64,000 nt of DNA, taken from assembly GCF_002160755.1 (NCBI RefSeq), contig NZ_NFLE01000005.1, forward strand, positions 83,022-147,021, in the 5' to 3' direction. The position numbers and the translations under genes are program-made. This document shows positions 42,191 through 49,490 of this stretch, piece after piece. The notes below the pieces were generated by a model. It was not told where the DNA came from, searched no databases, and saw only the letters and a list, made by a program, of their open reading frames with translations. Source of the DNA: Lachnoclostridium sp. An14. Its GTDB lineage: Bacteria; Bacillota; Clostridia; Lachnospirales; Lachnospiraceae. Positions within the stretch are counted from its first letter, which is position 1; the number at the start of each line of letters is the position of its first letter.

Positions 42191-43633
42191 TTATTTCTCG
42201 TCCTCAAGCCTGGCGATGCCGAACCCGGTGAATCCCCAGATGATGGCGAAGATAAATCCAGTATAGCACAGAATGGCCCAGGGCAGGTAGTCCAAAGTCT
42301 GGACGCCCAGGGTGGCGGTCATGTAGGCGCCTGCGGCGGACCAGGGAACCAGAGGCACGAATACAGTTCCGGCGTCCTCCAGGGTACGGGACAGATTTTT
42401 TGCCGCCAGCCCGCGGGCTTTGTAGGCGTCACGGAACATTTCACCGGGAATCAGGATGGACAGGTAGGAGTTTCCGGTGGTCAGGGCCATAACGATACAG
42501 GAGGCCACGGTGGCGGTGATCAGGGCGCCGGTGCTCTTTGCCACGCTTAAGATCTTCTCCAGCACCACATCCAGACAACCGGCCCGGCTCATGATTCCGG
42601 CGAAACAGAAGGCGCAGAATACCAGCAGGGTGGTGCTCATAATGCCGTTCATGCCGCCCCGGTTTAACAGCTGGGTAATCTCCGAGGAGCAGGAGGCGGG
42701 ATCAAAGCCCGGACGGGTGATCATGCTCACGTTAAATCCGCTGACCGTGGCGGACAGCACGTCCTTTAAAGCCACGCCCTGGAACAGCACGCCCTCCACA
42801 CCGGCTACTACGGTGGACAGCAGCATGACCGGGATGGTGGGTTTCTGCAGCAGAGATCCGGCCAGCACGATGATAATGGGCAGCACCAGCAGGAAATTCC
42901 AGTGGAACATGGTATCCAGCTGGTTTAGCATCACAGACACCGTCTCCGAGGTGGAGTAGACGGAGGTATCCGCCCGCAGGCCCACGAAGGCGTAAACCAC
43001 CAGGGAAAGGATAGTTGCCGGAACGGTGGTGTAAAACATATGGAAAATGTGCTCGTAGAGCTGGCTGCCGGCGGCGATGGGAGCCAGGTTGGTGGTGTCC
43101 GACAGAGGGGAAATCTTATCGCCGAAATAGGAACCGGCGATGACAGCCCCGGCAGTGGCCGGCAGGGAAACGCCCAGGGTGCTGGCAATTCCCATAAGGG
43201 CTACGCCCATGGTAGCCACGGAGCCCCAGGAGGTTCCCGTAACCACGGATACCACAGCGGTGATCAGAAAGGACGTCACCAGCATAAACTTCGGGTTGAC
43301 GATCTGCACGCCGTAGTAGATCATAATGGGAATGGTGCCGGCGGCCATCCAGGTGCCCACCATGGCGCCTACGGTGACGAGAATCAGGATGGACGGCATT
43401 CCCTTGGCGATCTTGGCGGAAATCTCCTCCATCATTTCATCCCAGGTGACGCCCACGTTGTGCGCCACAAAGGCGGCCACGCAGGCCACCAGGATCAGCA
43501 GCGGCTCCGTGCTGTAGCCCATGACGCCCTTGCCGATGGTCAGGATGACCAGCATGGCGAGAATGGGGATGACGGCTTCCAGAAATGTGGGTTTTCTTTT
43601 GGCCCTTGGTGTGTTCTTTGGTGTGTTACTCAT
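42191..43633 (-). CDS. nhaC: Na+/H+ antiporter, NhaC family
   Basis: 480 residues with about twelve membrane helices. NhaC family segments include GTSWGSVATMGVALMGIA, YFGDKISPLSDTTNLAP and ALTTGNSYLSILIPGEMF. It may exchange sodium for protons or, as for related proteins, a sodium/amino-acid or malate/lactate pair. As the first gene of the operon with iadA and the D-amino-acid aminotransferase, an amino-acid-linked substrate is possible. AAAGGAGG precedes the ATG. Confidence 0.9.
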   Translation of the reverse strand: MSNTPKNTPRAKRKPTFLEAVIPILAMLVILTIGKGVMGYSTEPLLILVACVAAFVAHNVGVTWDEMMEEISAKIAKGMPSILILVTVGAMVGTWMAAGTIPIMIYYGVQIVNPKFMLVTSFLITAVVSVVTGTSWGSVATMGVALMGIASTLGVSLPATAGAVIAGSYFGDKISPLSDTTNLAPIAAGSQLYEHIFHMFYTTVPATILSLVVYAFVGLRADTSVYSTSETVSVMLNQLDTMFHWNFLLVLPIIIVLAGSLLQKPTIPVMLLSTVVAGVEGVLFQGVALKDVLSATVSGFNVSMITRPGFDPASCSSEITQLLNRGGMNGIMSTTLLVFCAFCFAGIMSRAGCLDVVLEKILSVAKSTGALITATVASCIVMALTTGNSYLSILIPGEMFRDAYKARGLAAKNLSRTLEDAGTVFVPLVPWSAAGAYMTATLGVQTLDYLPWAILCYTGFIFAIIWGFTGFGIARLEDEK

Positions 43634-43745
43634 AGAAATCCTCCTTTATTTGGGTTTCTTCCCCCGTTGGGTAGTCAGGACGGCGTTCTCACGGCGGTGA
43701 AGGTTTTTGTATCCCAGGGAGGCAAATCCCTGTGGCATAAAGAAC

Positions 43746-43785
43746 ACGCCGGTGGACAGGAGTGCACACCCTTGTCCACCGGCGT
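43746..43785. other. 13-bp stem hairpin in the nhaC leader
   Basis: ACGCCGGTGGACA (43746-43758) pairs perfectly with 43773-43785 around a 14-base loop. It is part of a ~250-base 5' leader of nhaC; there is no T-run on the minus strand, so a role in leader control or mRNA stability is open. The gap 43,923-44,119 shows nothing further. Confidence 0.6.
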
Positions 43786-43893
43786 TAAAAATGTCCTATT
43801 GTCTGTAAGAAAACGCAAACCGGTTTTTTCCGCAAAAAAAGGGCCTGTAGCCTGTGCCCCAACTGAACGGAAACCGCCGTTCCTGCTCCCTAT

Positions 43894-43922
43894 AGTATAG
43901 CGTATCTGGATTTTGAATGCAA
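43894..43922 (-). promoter_or_regulatory. Promoter of the nhaC-iadA-dat operon
   Basis: On the minus strand TTGCAT (complement of 43917-43922) and TATACT (complement of 43894-43899) with a 17-bp spacer, about 260 bases before nhaC, implying a long leader. Confidence 0.65.
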
Positions 43923-44119
43923 TAAAAATCCGGCAGAAATTGCGGAACCGTTGCCGGAATTTCTGCCGGAAAAACTCGTTTCTTCCTAATTAAAGGAACT
44001 TCTTTTTCTGGTTTTTCTGGAAATGCTTCTGTGAAACATCCATGAAAGAATCCGTAAATTTTCCGGAGGTTCCAGGCATCCGTAAATGCGTAAAGGGCCG
44101 GAAACCTCTCGAATTCTGC

Positions 44120-44833
44120 CTACTGCAGCAGGAATACCTCCACGTTCCGGGTGCCGTACTGTCTCGTCTCCCCGTGGGTGTCAAAGAAAATGTCGATGTG
44201 ATTTCCCTTGACGCCGCCGCCCCGGTCCTCCGCGGTGTAGACGGTGCCGTTGATCATCACCCGGCTGCCGTAAGGGATTACCCGCGGGTCCACGGCGATG
44301 GTGTGTCCGGCAGTGGCGATGGCCCCGGTGGAGGTGTGCCGTCCCCAGCCCTCAGAACAGCTGTAGCAGGGGCAGTAGGCGGTGGTGTAGAACACGCCCA
44401 GGGAGCGGAGGGAGGCCGCGGAGGAGGCAGTCACTGTGCCCTGGGATTTCTCCAGGAGCAGGGAGTTGGGGAGCTTGGAGCCGTTGGCATAGGCCTCCGC
44501 CAGGTAGCTGCCGTCGGGAAGGGAGGACAGGGCGGCGTTTACGGAGAATCCGTAATTTCCGGTGCCGATGCCCTGGGTTTCCAGATGGCTGTAGTAGTCG
44601 TCCGCGTCCTCGCTCACTTCCCGGATCACGGAGCCGTCGGCGCTGTTTTTGATCACCACGGTCACGTCCACGTCTGCCTGGGGATTCTCGCTGTCCCAGG
44701 CCCAGCCGGAAATGGTGTCCCCGGACACCCCGTCCAGGTGGCCGGTGTAGCTGGCGGCGAAGGCCGTCGTGGAGAAGATTCCCAGATTTAAAACAAAGGC
44801 CGCGGCAATTATTAACAGGAATTTATGTTTCAT
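44120..44833 (-). CDS. Secreted 3D-domain protein (YocH-like)
   Basis: 237 residues from ATG 44833. Signal peptide (~1-27, ending AFAA), an Ig-like/Bacterial Ig segment with GHLDGVSGDTISGWAWD, and a C-terminal 3D domain (AGHTIAVDPRVIPYGSRVMI, GGGVKGNHIDIFF) with the three conserved aspartates. 3D domains are found in lytic transglycosylase-like and cell-wall stationary-phase proteins such as YocH. Two cysteine pairs (CPCYSC) are notable in the domain. A WalR-type box is present upstream. Confidence 0.87.
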   Translation of the reverse strand: MKHKFLLIIAAAFVLNLGIFSTTAFAASYTGHLDGVSGDTISGWAWDSENPQADVDVTVVIKNSADGSVIREVSEDADDYYSHLETQGIGTGNYGFSVNAALSSLPDGSYLAEAYANGSKLPNSLLLEKSQGTVTASSAASLRSLGVFYTTAYCPCYSCSEGWGRHTSTGAIATAGHTIAVDPRVIPYGSRVMINGTVYTAEDRGGGVKGNHIDIFFDTHGETRQYGTRNVEVFLLQ

Positions 44834-44861
44834 AATACATACCTCACTTTTTCGTAAACAA

Positions 44862-44878
44862 TGTAACAAAAATGTAAT
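44862..44878 (+). promoter_or_regulatory. WalR (YycF)-type box before the 3D-domain gene
   Basis: TGTAAC-AAAAA-TGTAAT matches the consensus TGTWAH-N5-TGTWAH exactly; it lies 29 bases upstream of the start codon of the minus-strand gene. B. subtilis yocH, also a 3D-domain gene, is a WalR target. Confidence 0.65.
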
Positions 44879-45083
44879 ATTTTTACGCACAAGGGTATAT
44901 TTTACACCGTTTTTTTCTTTTGTCAAGGGTAAATTGGCCGAAAGTGGGGGAATGAGGCCGGAAGAAAGGGGAAAAAGGCTGGGTTTCGCGCCGGTTTCCG
45001 CTAAAAACCGGCTGCGGTGGAGGACGGTTGCGAAGGCAGAAAATGGGCTGCCGGCACAGCCGCCGTTTGGCACGCATTTTAGG

Positions 45084-45219
45084 AATAAAAGCGTGAGCGC
45101 AGCAGTGTACGCCCGCGCCGGAGCGCGGCCGCATTGGCAGCCATCTTCCTGTGGACGGAGCGCGTGTCCCGCCAGAGTTTTTTCGCCATGAGGAACGCGG
45201 TTTCCCACTATGGCAAAAA
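45084..45219 (-). repeat. Dispersed multi-hairpin repeat, diverged copy G
   Basis: Read on the minus strand it keeps the order of the family: AT-rich hairpin with GCCATAG...TATGGC type ends, GC-rich middle, GGCTGC/GCGGCC stem and CGCTCCGGCG. Sequence has drifted but pairing is kept by wobble or paired change. It fills the gap between the two 3D-domain genes. Confidence 0.6.
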
Positions 45220-45249
45220 AACGACGGGAGAGCGGTCTCCCATCGTTTT
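45214..45249 (-). terminator. Terminator of the second 3D-domain gene
   Basis: AACGATGGGAGA pairs with TCTCCCGTCGTT (minus strand reading), followed by T7. Confidence 0.8.
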
Positions 45250-45266
45250 CATTCGTAAAAAGGAAC

Positions 45267-45731
45267 TTATTCTATAACTGCGTATACTTCCTGAGAGCGC
45301 ATTCCGTGCTCCAAGGCTTCTTCATGGGAACCGTAAAAAATGTCGATCCAGTTGCCCTTTACGGAGCTGCCCATATCCTCCACGGTGTAGACGGTGCCGT
45401 CGATCCACAGTTTCGTACCAATGGGATATTGGTTTAAATCGGCGGAGATGGTGTGCTTCGCGGTGGGAACGGTGCCGGAGTAGGTCAGGGCGTGGCCGCC
45501 GGAACATTTTTCGCAGTTGCAATAGCCGGTGGTGGTGAAAACTCCCAGGAGCTCGCCTTTTTCAGGCTCCGCGTCCTCGGCGGGATTCTCCTCCTCAGCT
45601 GCCTGTTCCATCTGGACACCGGGTCCGGTGACATCGTCGGAGCGCTCCGCGGCAAAGGCCGGGAAGGAGAAACAGGCTGCCATGGCTGCCGTGACGGCCG
45701 CCAACCGCGCGTATCGGTGCAGGTTGTTCAT
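45267..45731 (-). CDS. Secreted 3D-domain protein, short form
   Basis: 154 residues. Signal peptide (~1-28, PAFAA), an acidic linker (~45-60), then a 3D domain with KHTISADLNQYPIGTKLWID and SSVKGNWIDIFY; the aspartates are conserved. CNCEKCSGG just before corresponds to the cysteine motif of the larger paralogue encoded at 44120. Both presumably act on peptidoglycan outside the cell. A WalR-type box lies ~35 bases upstream. Confidence 0.85.
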   Translation of the reverse strand: MNNLHRYARLAAVTAAMAACFSFPAFAAERSDDVTGPGVQMEQAAEEENPAEDAEPEKGELLGVFTTTGYCNCEKCSGGHALTYSGTVPTAKHTISADLNQYPIGTKLWIDGTVYTVEDMGSSVKGNWIDIFYGSHEEALEHGMRSQEVYAVIE

Positions 45732-45761
45732 AAAGTACCTCGCAATTCTTTATTATTAGAT

Positions 45762-45778
45762 TGTTACAATTTTGTAAC
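45762..45778. promoter_or_regulatory. WalR-type box before the short 3D-domain gene
   Basis: TGTTAC-AATTT-TGTAAC matches TGTWAH-N5-TGTWAH and, being palindromic, reads on both strands. It overlaps the end of the nested palindrome (copy 2). Confidence 0.6.
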
Positions 45779-45890
45779 AGCTCAGTCATGTCGGGCGTTC
45801 GCCCTATAGAACCATAGGGCAAAAAACTGCTCCGTGAACAAGTTCCCACGCAGCCTTTTGCCCTATGGTTCTGCATGACTAAACTGTTAC
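45774..45890. repeat. Nested palindromic element, copy 2
   Basis: Outer arms 45774-45790 and 45874-45890 pair at 15 of 17 positions; the inner hairpin pairs 45808-45824 with 45856-45872 (17 bp, perfect). Shares GGGCGTTCGCCCTATAGAA with copy 1 at 32,38x and has a shorter left arm. Several stem positions differ from copy 1 on both sides so that pairing is kept. Confidence 0.82.
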
Positions 45891-45946
45891 AAGTGTTAGA
45901 ACCTGTTTCCATTATATTACAAAAATATTAAATGTCAAGAAAATGC

Positions 45947-45975
45947 TTGCATTTTGCCCCACTCTCTGGCATACT
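45947..45975 (+). promoter_or_regulatory. Promoter of the ABC-F gene leader
   Basis: TTGCAT (45947-45952) and CATACT (45970-45975), 17-bp spacer. It would start a ~395-base leader before the ABC-F gene. Confidence 0.55.
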
Positions 45976-46006
45976 GGGAACAGATTTAGGAAAGTGAGGT
46001 GTCAGA

Positions 46007-46039
46007 ATGATTATTACTTCTTGCAGAATGTTTCAGTAA
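46007..46039 (+). CDS. Candidate 10-residue leader peptide (MIITSCRMFQ)
   Basis: ATG 46007 to TAA 46037 with an AAAGTGAGG ribosome binding site about eight bases upstream. Leader peptides of this size before an intrinsic terminator and an ABC-F gene are typical of ribosome-mediated attenuation. Followed by 100 bases and the terminator at 46,144. Confidence 0.45.
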   Translation: MIITSCRMFQ

Positions 46040-46143
46040 TGAAAACAGACAGCGTCTGCGGCGGGGAACTTGTATCCGCAGGTGGGCTGTGCCTATGCAG
46101 GAAGGAAATCATTCAGATACCGGAACAGGCGAAAGTCTGGTTT

Positions 46144-46180
46144 AAGCGGAGGAATGAGAGCGTTCCGGCCGCTTTTTTTG
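46144..46180 (+). terminator. Intrinsic terminator in the ABC-F leader (probable attenuator)
   Basis: AAGCGG pairs with CCGCTT around an inner GGAA/TTCC stem, followed by T7. It lies upstream of the ABC-F start codon, so read-through would be needed for expression from the upstream promoter. No other promoter was clear. Confidence 0.65.
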
Positions 46181-46210
46181 TGTCATAAGAAACTGCGTTC
46201 CTTATGGCAC
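46180..46210 (+). repeat. Dispersed repeat, hairpin-only copy E
   Basis: GTGTCATAAG...CTTATGGCAC, the hairpin that opens the ~125-bp repeat, directly after the terminator T-run. One A-T pair replaces the G-C of the other copies on both arms, so the stem is preserved. The remaining body is missing. Confidence 0.6.
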
Positions 46211-46376
46211 AAAAGTTTCCGGCGGTGCCTGCTCCGGACGGGGCAGTACCGGGCGGAGACAGGAACCGGCTGGTTTTCGCGGCGGGATTCCGGCGCGGGA
46301 ATGAAAGGATTTCCATCCGGCGGCATGGCGGCTTGAGGGGCGGTTTCCGGCAGCCGCGGGGAAATGGAGGTTTCAT

Positions 46377-47915
46377 ATGTCATTGATTGACGTGACCGGA
46401 CTTACGTTTTCTTACGAGGGGAGTCCGGATGTGATTTTTGATCATGCCAGCTTTCAGGTGGATACAGACTGGAAACTGGGGCTGATCGGCAGGAACGGAA
46501 AGGGAAAGACCACATTTTTAAACCTGCTCATGGGAAAGTACGAGTATGAGGGACGGATCTCGGCCTCTGTGGAATTTGAATATTTTCCCTGTCCCGTGGC
46601 GGACGAGAGCCTGGACACCATCGACCTGGCCTATCTCATCCAGCCGGACTGTGAGCTGTGGCGGTTTAAGAAGGAGCTGGCGGGGCTGGAGCTGGGGGAG
46701 GAGATTTTATACCGCCCCTTCGCCACCCTGTCAAACGGGGAGCAGACTAAGGCGCTTTTGGCCCTGCTTTTTTCCAGGGAAAACGGGTTCCTTCTCATCG
46801 ACGAGCCCACCAACCACCTGGATATGAACGCCAGAGCGGCGGTGGCCCGGTATCTAAACGGAAAAAAGGGCTTTATCCTGGTGTCCCACGACCGGGCGTT
46901 TATGGATGCCTGCGTGGATCATGTGCTGGTGCTAAACCGCGCTACCATTCAGGTGCAGCGGGGGAATTTTTCCTCCTGGCAGGAAAATAAGGAGAAACAG
47001 GACGGTTTCGAGCTGCGGAAAAATGAAAAACTGAAAAAGGAAATCGGCCGCCTCGCCGTGGCCGCCAGACAGGCGGGGAACTGGGCGGACGACGTGGAGT
47101 CCACTAAGATCGGCAAAAAGTCGGCGGTGTACGCCACCCAGAGTGTGGGCCGGGCCTACGTGGGGGAAAAATCCCGGAAAATGCAGATGCGCCGCAAGAG
47201 CCTGGAGAAACGGCGGGAGCGGGATCTGGAGGAAAAACGGGGCCTTTTAAAGGATGTGGAGACGGCGGAGGAGGTGAAACTCTTTCCTCTGACGTACCGC
47301 AAGGAAACCCTAGTCTCCGTTTCAGGCCTGTCTCTGGCCTACGGGGAGAGAACGGTCTGCTCCGGCGTCACCTTCCAGGTAAAAAACGGGGCGAGGATGG
47401 CCCTCTGCGGCAAAAACGGCTGCGGAAAGAGCAGCGTGTTAAAGACCATTCTGGCCGCCTGCGAAACTAGGGACGGCGGTTTGGGGACGGTTTCCGGCGC
47501 CGCCAGGATCCTGGAGGGGCAGGTGGAGACGGGCAGCGGCCTGATTATCTCCTACGTTCCCCAGAACGCCTCCTTTCTGCGGGGCTCCTTAAGGGAGTTT
47601 GCCAGGGAGAGGGGGATTGAGGAGAGCCTGTTAAAGGCCCTTCTGCGGAAACTGGATTTTTCCAGGGAGCAATTTGAAAAGGATATGGCGGACTACAGCG
47701 CCGGGCAGAAAAAGAAGGTGCTTTTAGCCGGGAGCCTTTGCAGCCAGGCCCACCTCTATCTGTGGGACGAGCCTTTAAACTACATCGACGTCTTCTCCCG
47801 CCAGCAGATCGAGGATCTGATTTTAAACTTTTCCCCCACCCTGCTTTTGGTGGAGCACGACCGTGCCTTTTTGGAGCGCGTTGGAGCGGAATTTACAGAA
47901 ATCGGTTTGCAATAA
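46377..47915 (+). CDS. Lsa-type ABC-F ribosomal protection protein
   Basis: 512 residues with two ABC domains and no membrane part. The first has Walker A GRNGKGKTT, signature LSNGEQTK and Walker B LLIDEPTNHLD; the second Walker A GKNGCGKSS, YSAGQKKK and LYLWDEPLNYID. A basic interdomain linker (~215-300) corresponds to the antibiotic-resistance domain. The start MSLIDVTGLTFSYEG resembles Lsa-family proteins that displace lincosamides, pleuromutilins and streptogramin A from the ribosome. The spectrum here is unknown. The long leader with peptide and terminator suggests drug-induced attenuation control. Confidence 0.87.
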   Translation: MSLIDVTGLTFSYEGSPDVIFDHASFQVDTDWKLGLIGRNGKGKTTFLNLLMGKYEYEGRISASVEFEYFPCPVADESLDTIDLAYLIQPDCELWRFKKELAGLELGEEILYRPFATLSNGEQTKALLALLFSRENGFLLIDEPTNHLDMNARAAVARYLNGKKGFILVSHDRAFMDACVDHVLVLNRATIQVQRGNFSSWQENKEKQDGFELRKNEKLKKEIGRLAVAARQAGNWADDVESTKIGKKSAVYATQSVGRAYVGEKSRKMQMRRKSLEKRRERDLEEKRGLLKDVETAEEVKLFPLTYRKETLVSVSGLSLAYGERTVCSGVTFQVKNGARMALCGKNGCGKSSVLKTILAACETRDGGLGTVSGAARILEGQVETGSGLIISYVPQNASFLRGSLREFARERGIEESLLKALLRKLDFSREQFEKDMADYSAGQKKKVLLAGSLCSQAHLYLWDEPLNYIDVFSRQQIEDLILNFSPTLLLVEHDRAFLERVGAEFTEIGLQ

Positions 47916-47925
47916 GCGGGAAGTG

Positions 47926-48223
47926 TGGTATAATAACGAGGAAAGCGTGGATCGTGCTTGCACGAATCCACGTTTGACGAGAAACTCCATCGAGACGAAA
48001 GTCGAGATGGTATAATAACGAGGAAAATATGGATCATGCTTGCATGAATCCATATTTGACGAGAAACCCCATCGAGACGCAAGTCGAGATGGTATAATAA
48101 CGAGGAAAGCATGGATCGTGCTTGCACGAATCCACGTTTGACGAGAAACCCCATCGAGACGCAGTCGAGATGGTGTAATAACGAGGAAAATATGGATCGT
48201 GCCTGGCACGAACATTTCAGAAA
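47926..48223 (+). repeat. Array of 82-bp structured repeats, 3.5 units, before bcp
   Basis: Units begin at 47926, 48008, 48090 and 48171 (82, 82 and 81 bp apart). Each starts TGGTATAATAACGAGGAAA, then has hairpin 1 (unit 1: 47945-47973; 8 plus 5 bp around a bulged A, CUUG loop), TTTGACGAGAAAC, and hairpin 2 (unit 1: 47987-48010, CCATC-GA-GAC with a GAAA loop). Unit 2 changes four pairs in hairpin 1 on both strands, keeping the stem; the hairpin 2 loop is GCAA in units 2 and 3, still GNRA. The fourth unit stops after hairpin 1. It could be a processed RNA array; I do not recognise the family. Confidence 0.85.
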
Positions 48224-48238
48224 AGAGGCGAGCTGCCA

Positions 48239-48709
48239 ATGGCAATCCTAACTCCCGGCGAACTGGCGCCGGATTTTGAACTTCCCGACCAGGACGGAAA
48301 GATGGTCCGTCTGTCTGAGTTTCGGGGCCGCAGAGTGGTGGTGTATTTCTATCCGAAGGACAACACCCCCGGCTGCACGAGAGAGGCCTGCGCCTTCGGC
48401 GCGGCTCATCCCCATTTTGAGAGCCTGGGCATCCCGGTGCTTGGAATCAGCAAGGACAGCCAGGCGTCCCACAGACGGTTTGCGGACAAGCACAGCCTGC
48501 CGTTTACCCTGCTTTCCGATCCGGAGCTTACGGCTATCCAGGCCTTCGGCGTCTGGCAGGAGAAGAAACTGTACGGCAAGGTGTCCATGGGAGTGGTGCG
48601 TTCCACCTTTTTGATCGGCAGCGACGGAAAGGTAGAGCAGGTTTGGCCCAAGGCGAAACCGGATACCAACGCCCAGGAGATCCTGGACTATCTCCAGAAG
48701 ATGGAGTGA
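48239..48709 (+). CDS. bcp: Thioredoxin-dependent peroxiredoxin, BCP/PrxQ type
   Basis: 156 residues. LPDQDGKMVRLSEF and the active site DNTPGCTREACAF hold the peroxidatic Cys and a second Cys five residues on, the usual atypical 2-Cys BCP pattern. It reduces hydrogen peroxide and lipid hydroperoxides with thioredoxin. AAGAGGCGAG precedes ATG 48239. Monocistronic; no promoter other than the TATAAT-like start of each repeat unit is visible upstream. Confidence 0.92.
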   Translation: MAILTPGELAPDFELPDQDGKMVRLSEFRGRRVVVYFYPKDNTPGCTREACAFGAAHPHFESLGIPVLGISKDSQASHRRFADKHSLPFTLLSDPELTAIQAFGVWQEKKLYGKVSMGVVRSTFLIGSDGKVEQVWPKAKPDTNAQEILDYLQKME

Positions 48710-49352
48710 CGGCCTGCGAAGGGCAGGCTGCTGACATGGATGAAAAGGAATCCTGCGGTCCCCGGCGGAGGGGCAAATCAAGAATCGAAATTCCTTGATG
48801 CACTACACTCATCACCGCCCTTTCGGCGGCCGGTTCTGTGGGACTATTTTCATAATTTCCTTTTTACAACCTAATGGCAATTAGAATTGTAGCGGATGAG
48901 GCTTTTCTGCGGGAGTGATGCTCGCGGGAAGGCCTCATTCCGTGTATTTGGCCCTGGGGAGTGGATAGAGAGGGCGGACGGATGGAACCCGCCTCCGCGG
49001 GGAGGCACACTCCGCGGGGAGGCATATGGCTGTTGACGCAGCCGCGCCCCGGCGCCATTGAGCGCCAAGGGCACACTTTTTATTTATTAAAGTTTTTAAT
49101 AAAAGATTTATGAAAAATAAATAAGCCGATAAACTTTCCTGCGAGAATGATAAAAAAATAACGAAGAAAGCCAAAGAAATTACGAAAATATGAAAAAAAG
49201 GAAAGAAAAAGCCGGAACGGGGAGAAATATTGTTTTTTCTGGAAAACAAGGCTGTAATTTTTTTAACAGGATTTCCGGGAAATGATTGGGAAAAATGGTG
49301 AACTGCAGGCGGCTCTCCTATTAATATACTGTATACAATATAAAAAAAGCGT
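48710..49352. other. Gene-free region with hairpin and AT-rich tract
   Basis: Between bcp and the rnf promoter. ATGAGGC (48896) pairs with GCCTCAT (48932) in a hairpin of about 45 bases. Partial dispersed repeat copy C is at 48,991-49,082, and 49,080-49,330 is a strongly AT-rich tract without a believable reading frame. Confidence 0.6.
48991..49082 (+). repeat. Dispersed multi-hairpin repeat, partial copy C
   Basis: Lacks the first hairpin but keeps CCTCC/GGGAGG, GGCTGT-TGAC-GCAGCC (a G-T wobble in place of G-C), CCCCGGCG and the GGGCACACTTTTT end. Confidence 0.7.
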
Positions 49353-49381
49353 TTGAGAATCAAAGGAAAATATGATATACT
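49353..49381 (+). promoter_or_regulatory. rnf operon promoter
   Basis: TTGAGA (49353-49358) and TATACT (49376-49381), 17-bp spacer, 110 bases before rnfC. Confidence 0.72.
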
Positions 49382-49399
49382 AACCACGATGGCAAGATC

Positions 49400-49442
49400 A
49401 GGCTTTACCTTAGCATAATGGTTCTGGGTTAAGGTAAAGCCT
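49400..49442 (+). promoter_or_regulatory. 13-bp perfect inverted repeat in the rnf leader
   Basis: AGGCTTTACCTTA (49400-49412) pairs exactly with 49430-49442 around a 17-base loop. It starts about 12 bases after the predicted transcription start and has no T-run, so it is not a terminator. Operator or 5' stabiliser are options. Confidence 0.6.
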
Positions 49443-49490
49443 GCGGTACGTTAATTGCCGAAAGATAAGAAAAGAAAGAGGGTTAGTTAA

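Noticed and set aside
45943..46188. 81-codon plus-strand frame before the ABC-F gene
   Set aside because: No ribosome binding site; overlaps the leader ORF and attenuator, which explain the region better.
47987..48010. Hammerhead ribozyme in the 82-bp units
   Set aside because: The CUGAUGA core and matching cleavage site are missing.
47926..48223. CRISPR array
   Set aside because: Units are directly adjacent 82-bp repeats without unique spacers, and no cas genes are near.
47780..48245. Two minus-strand frames across the 82-bp repeat array
   Set aside because: Repeating peptides reflect the repeat period; the array's paired stem changes favour RNA structure over coding.
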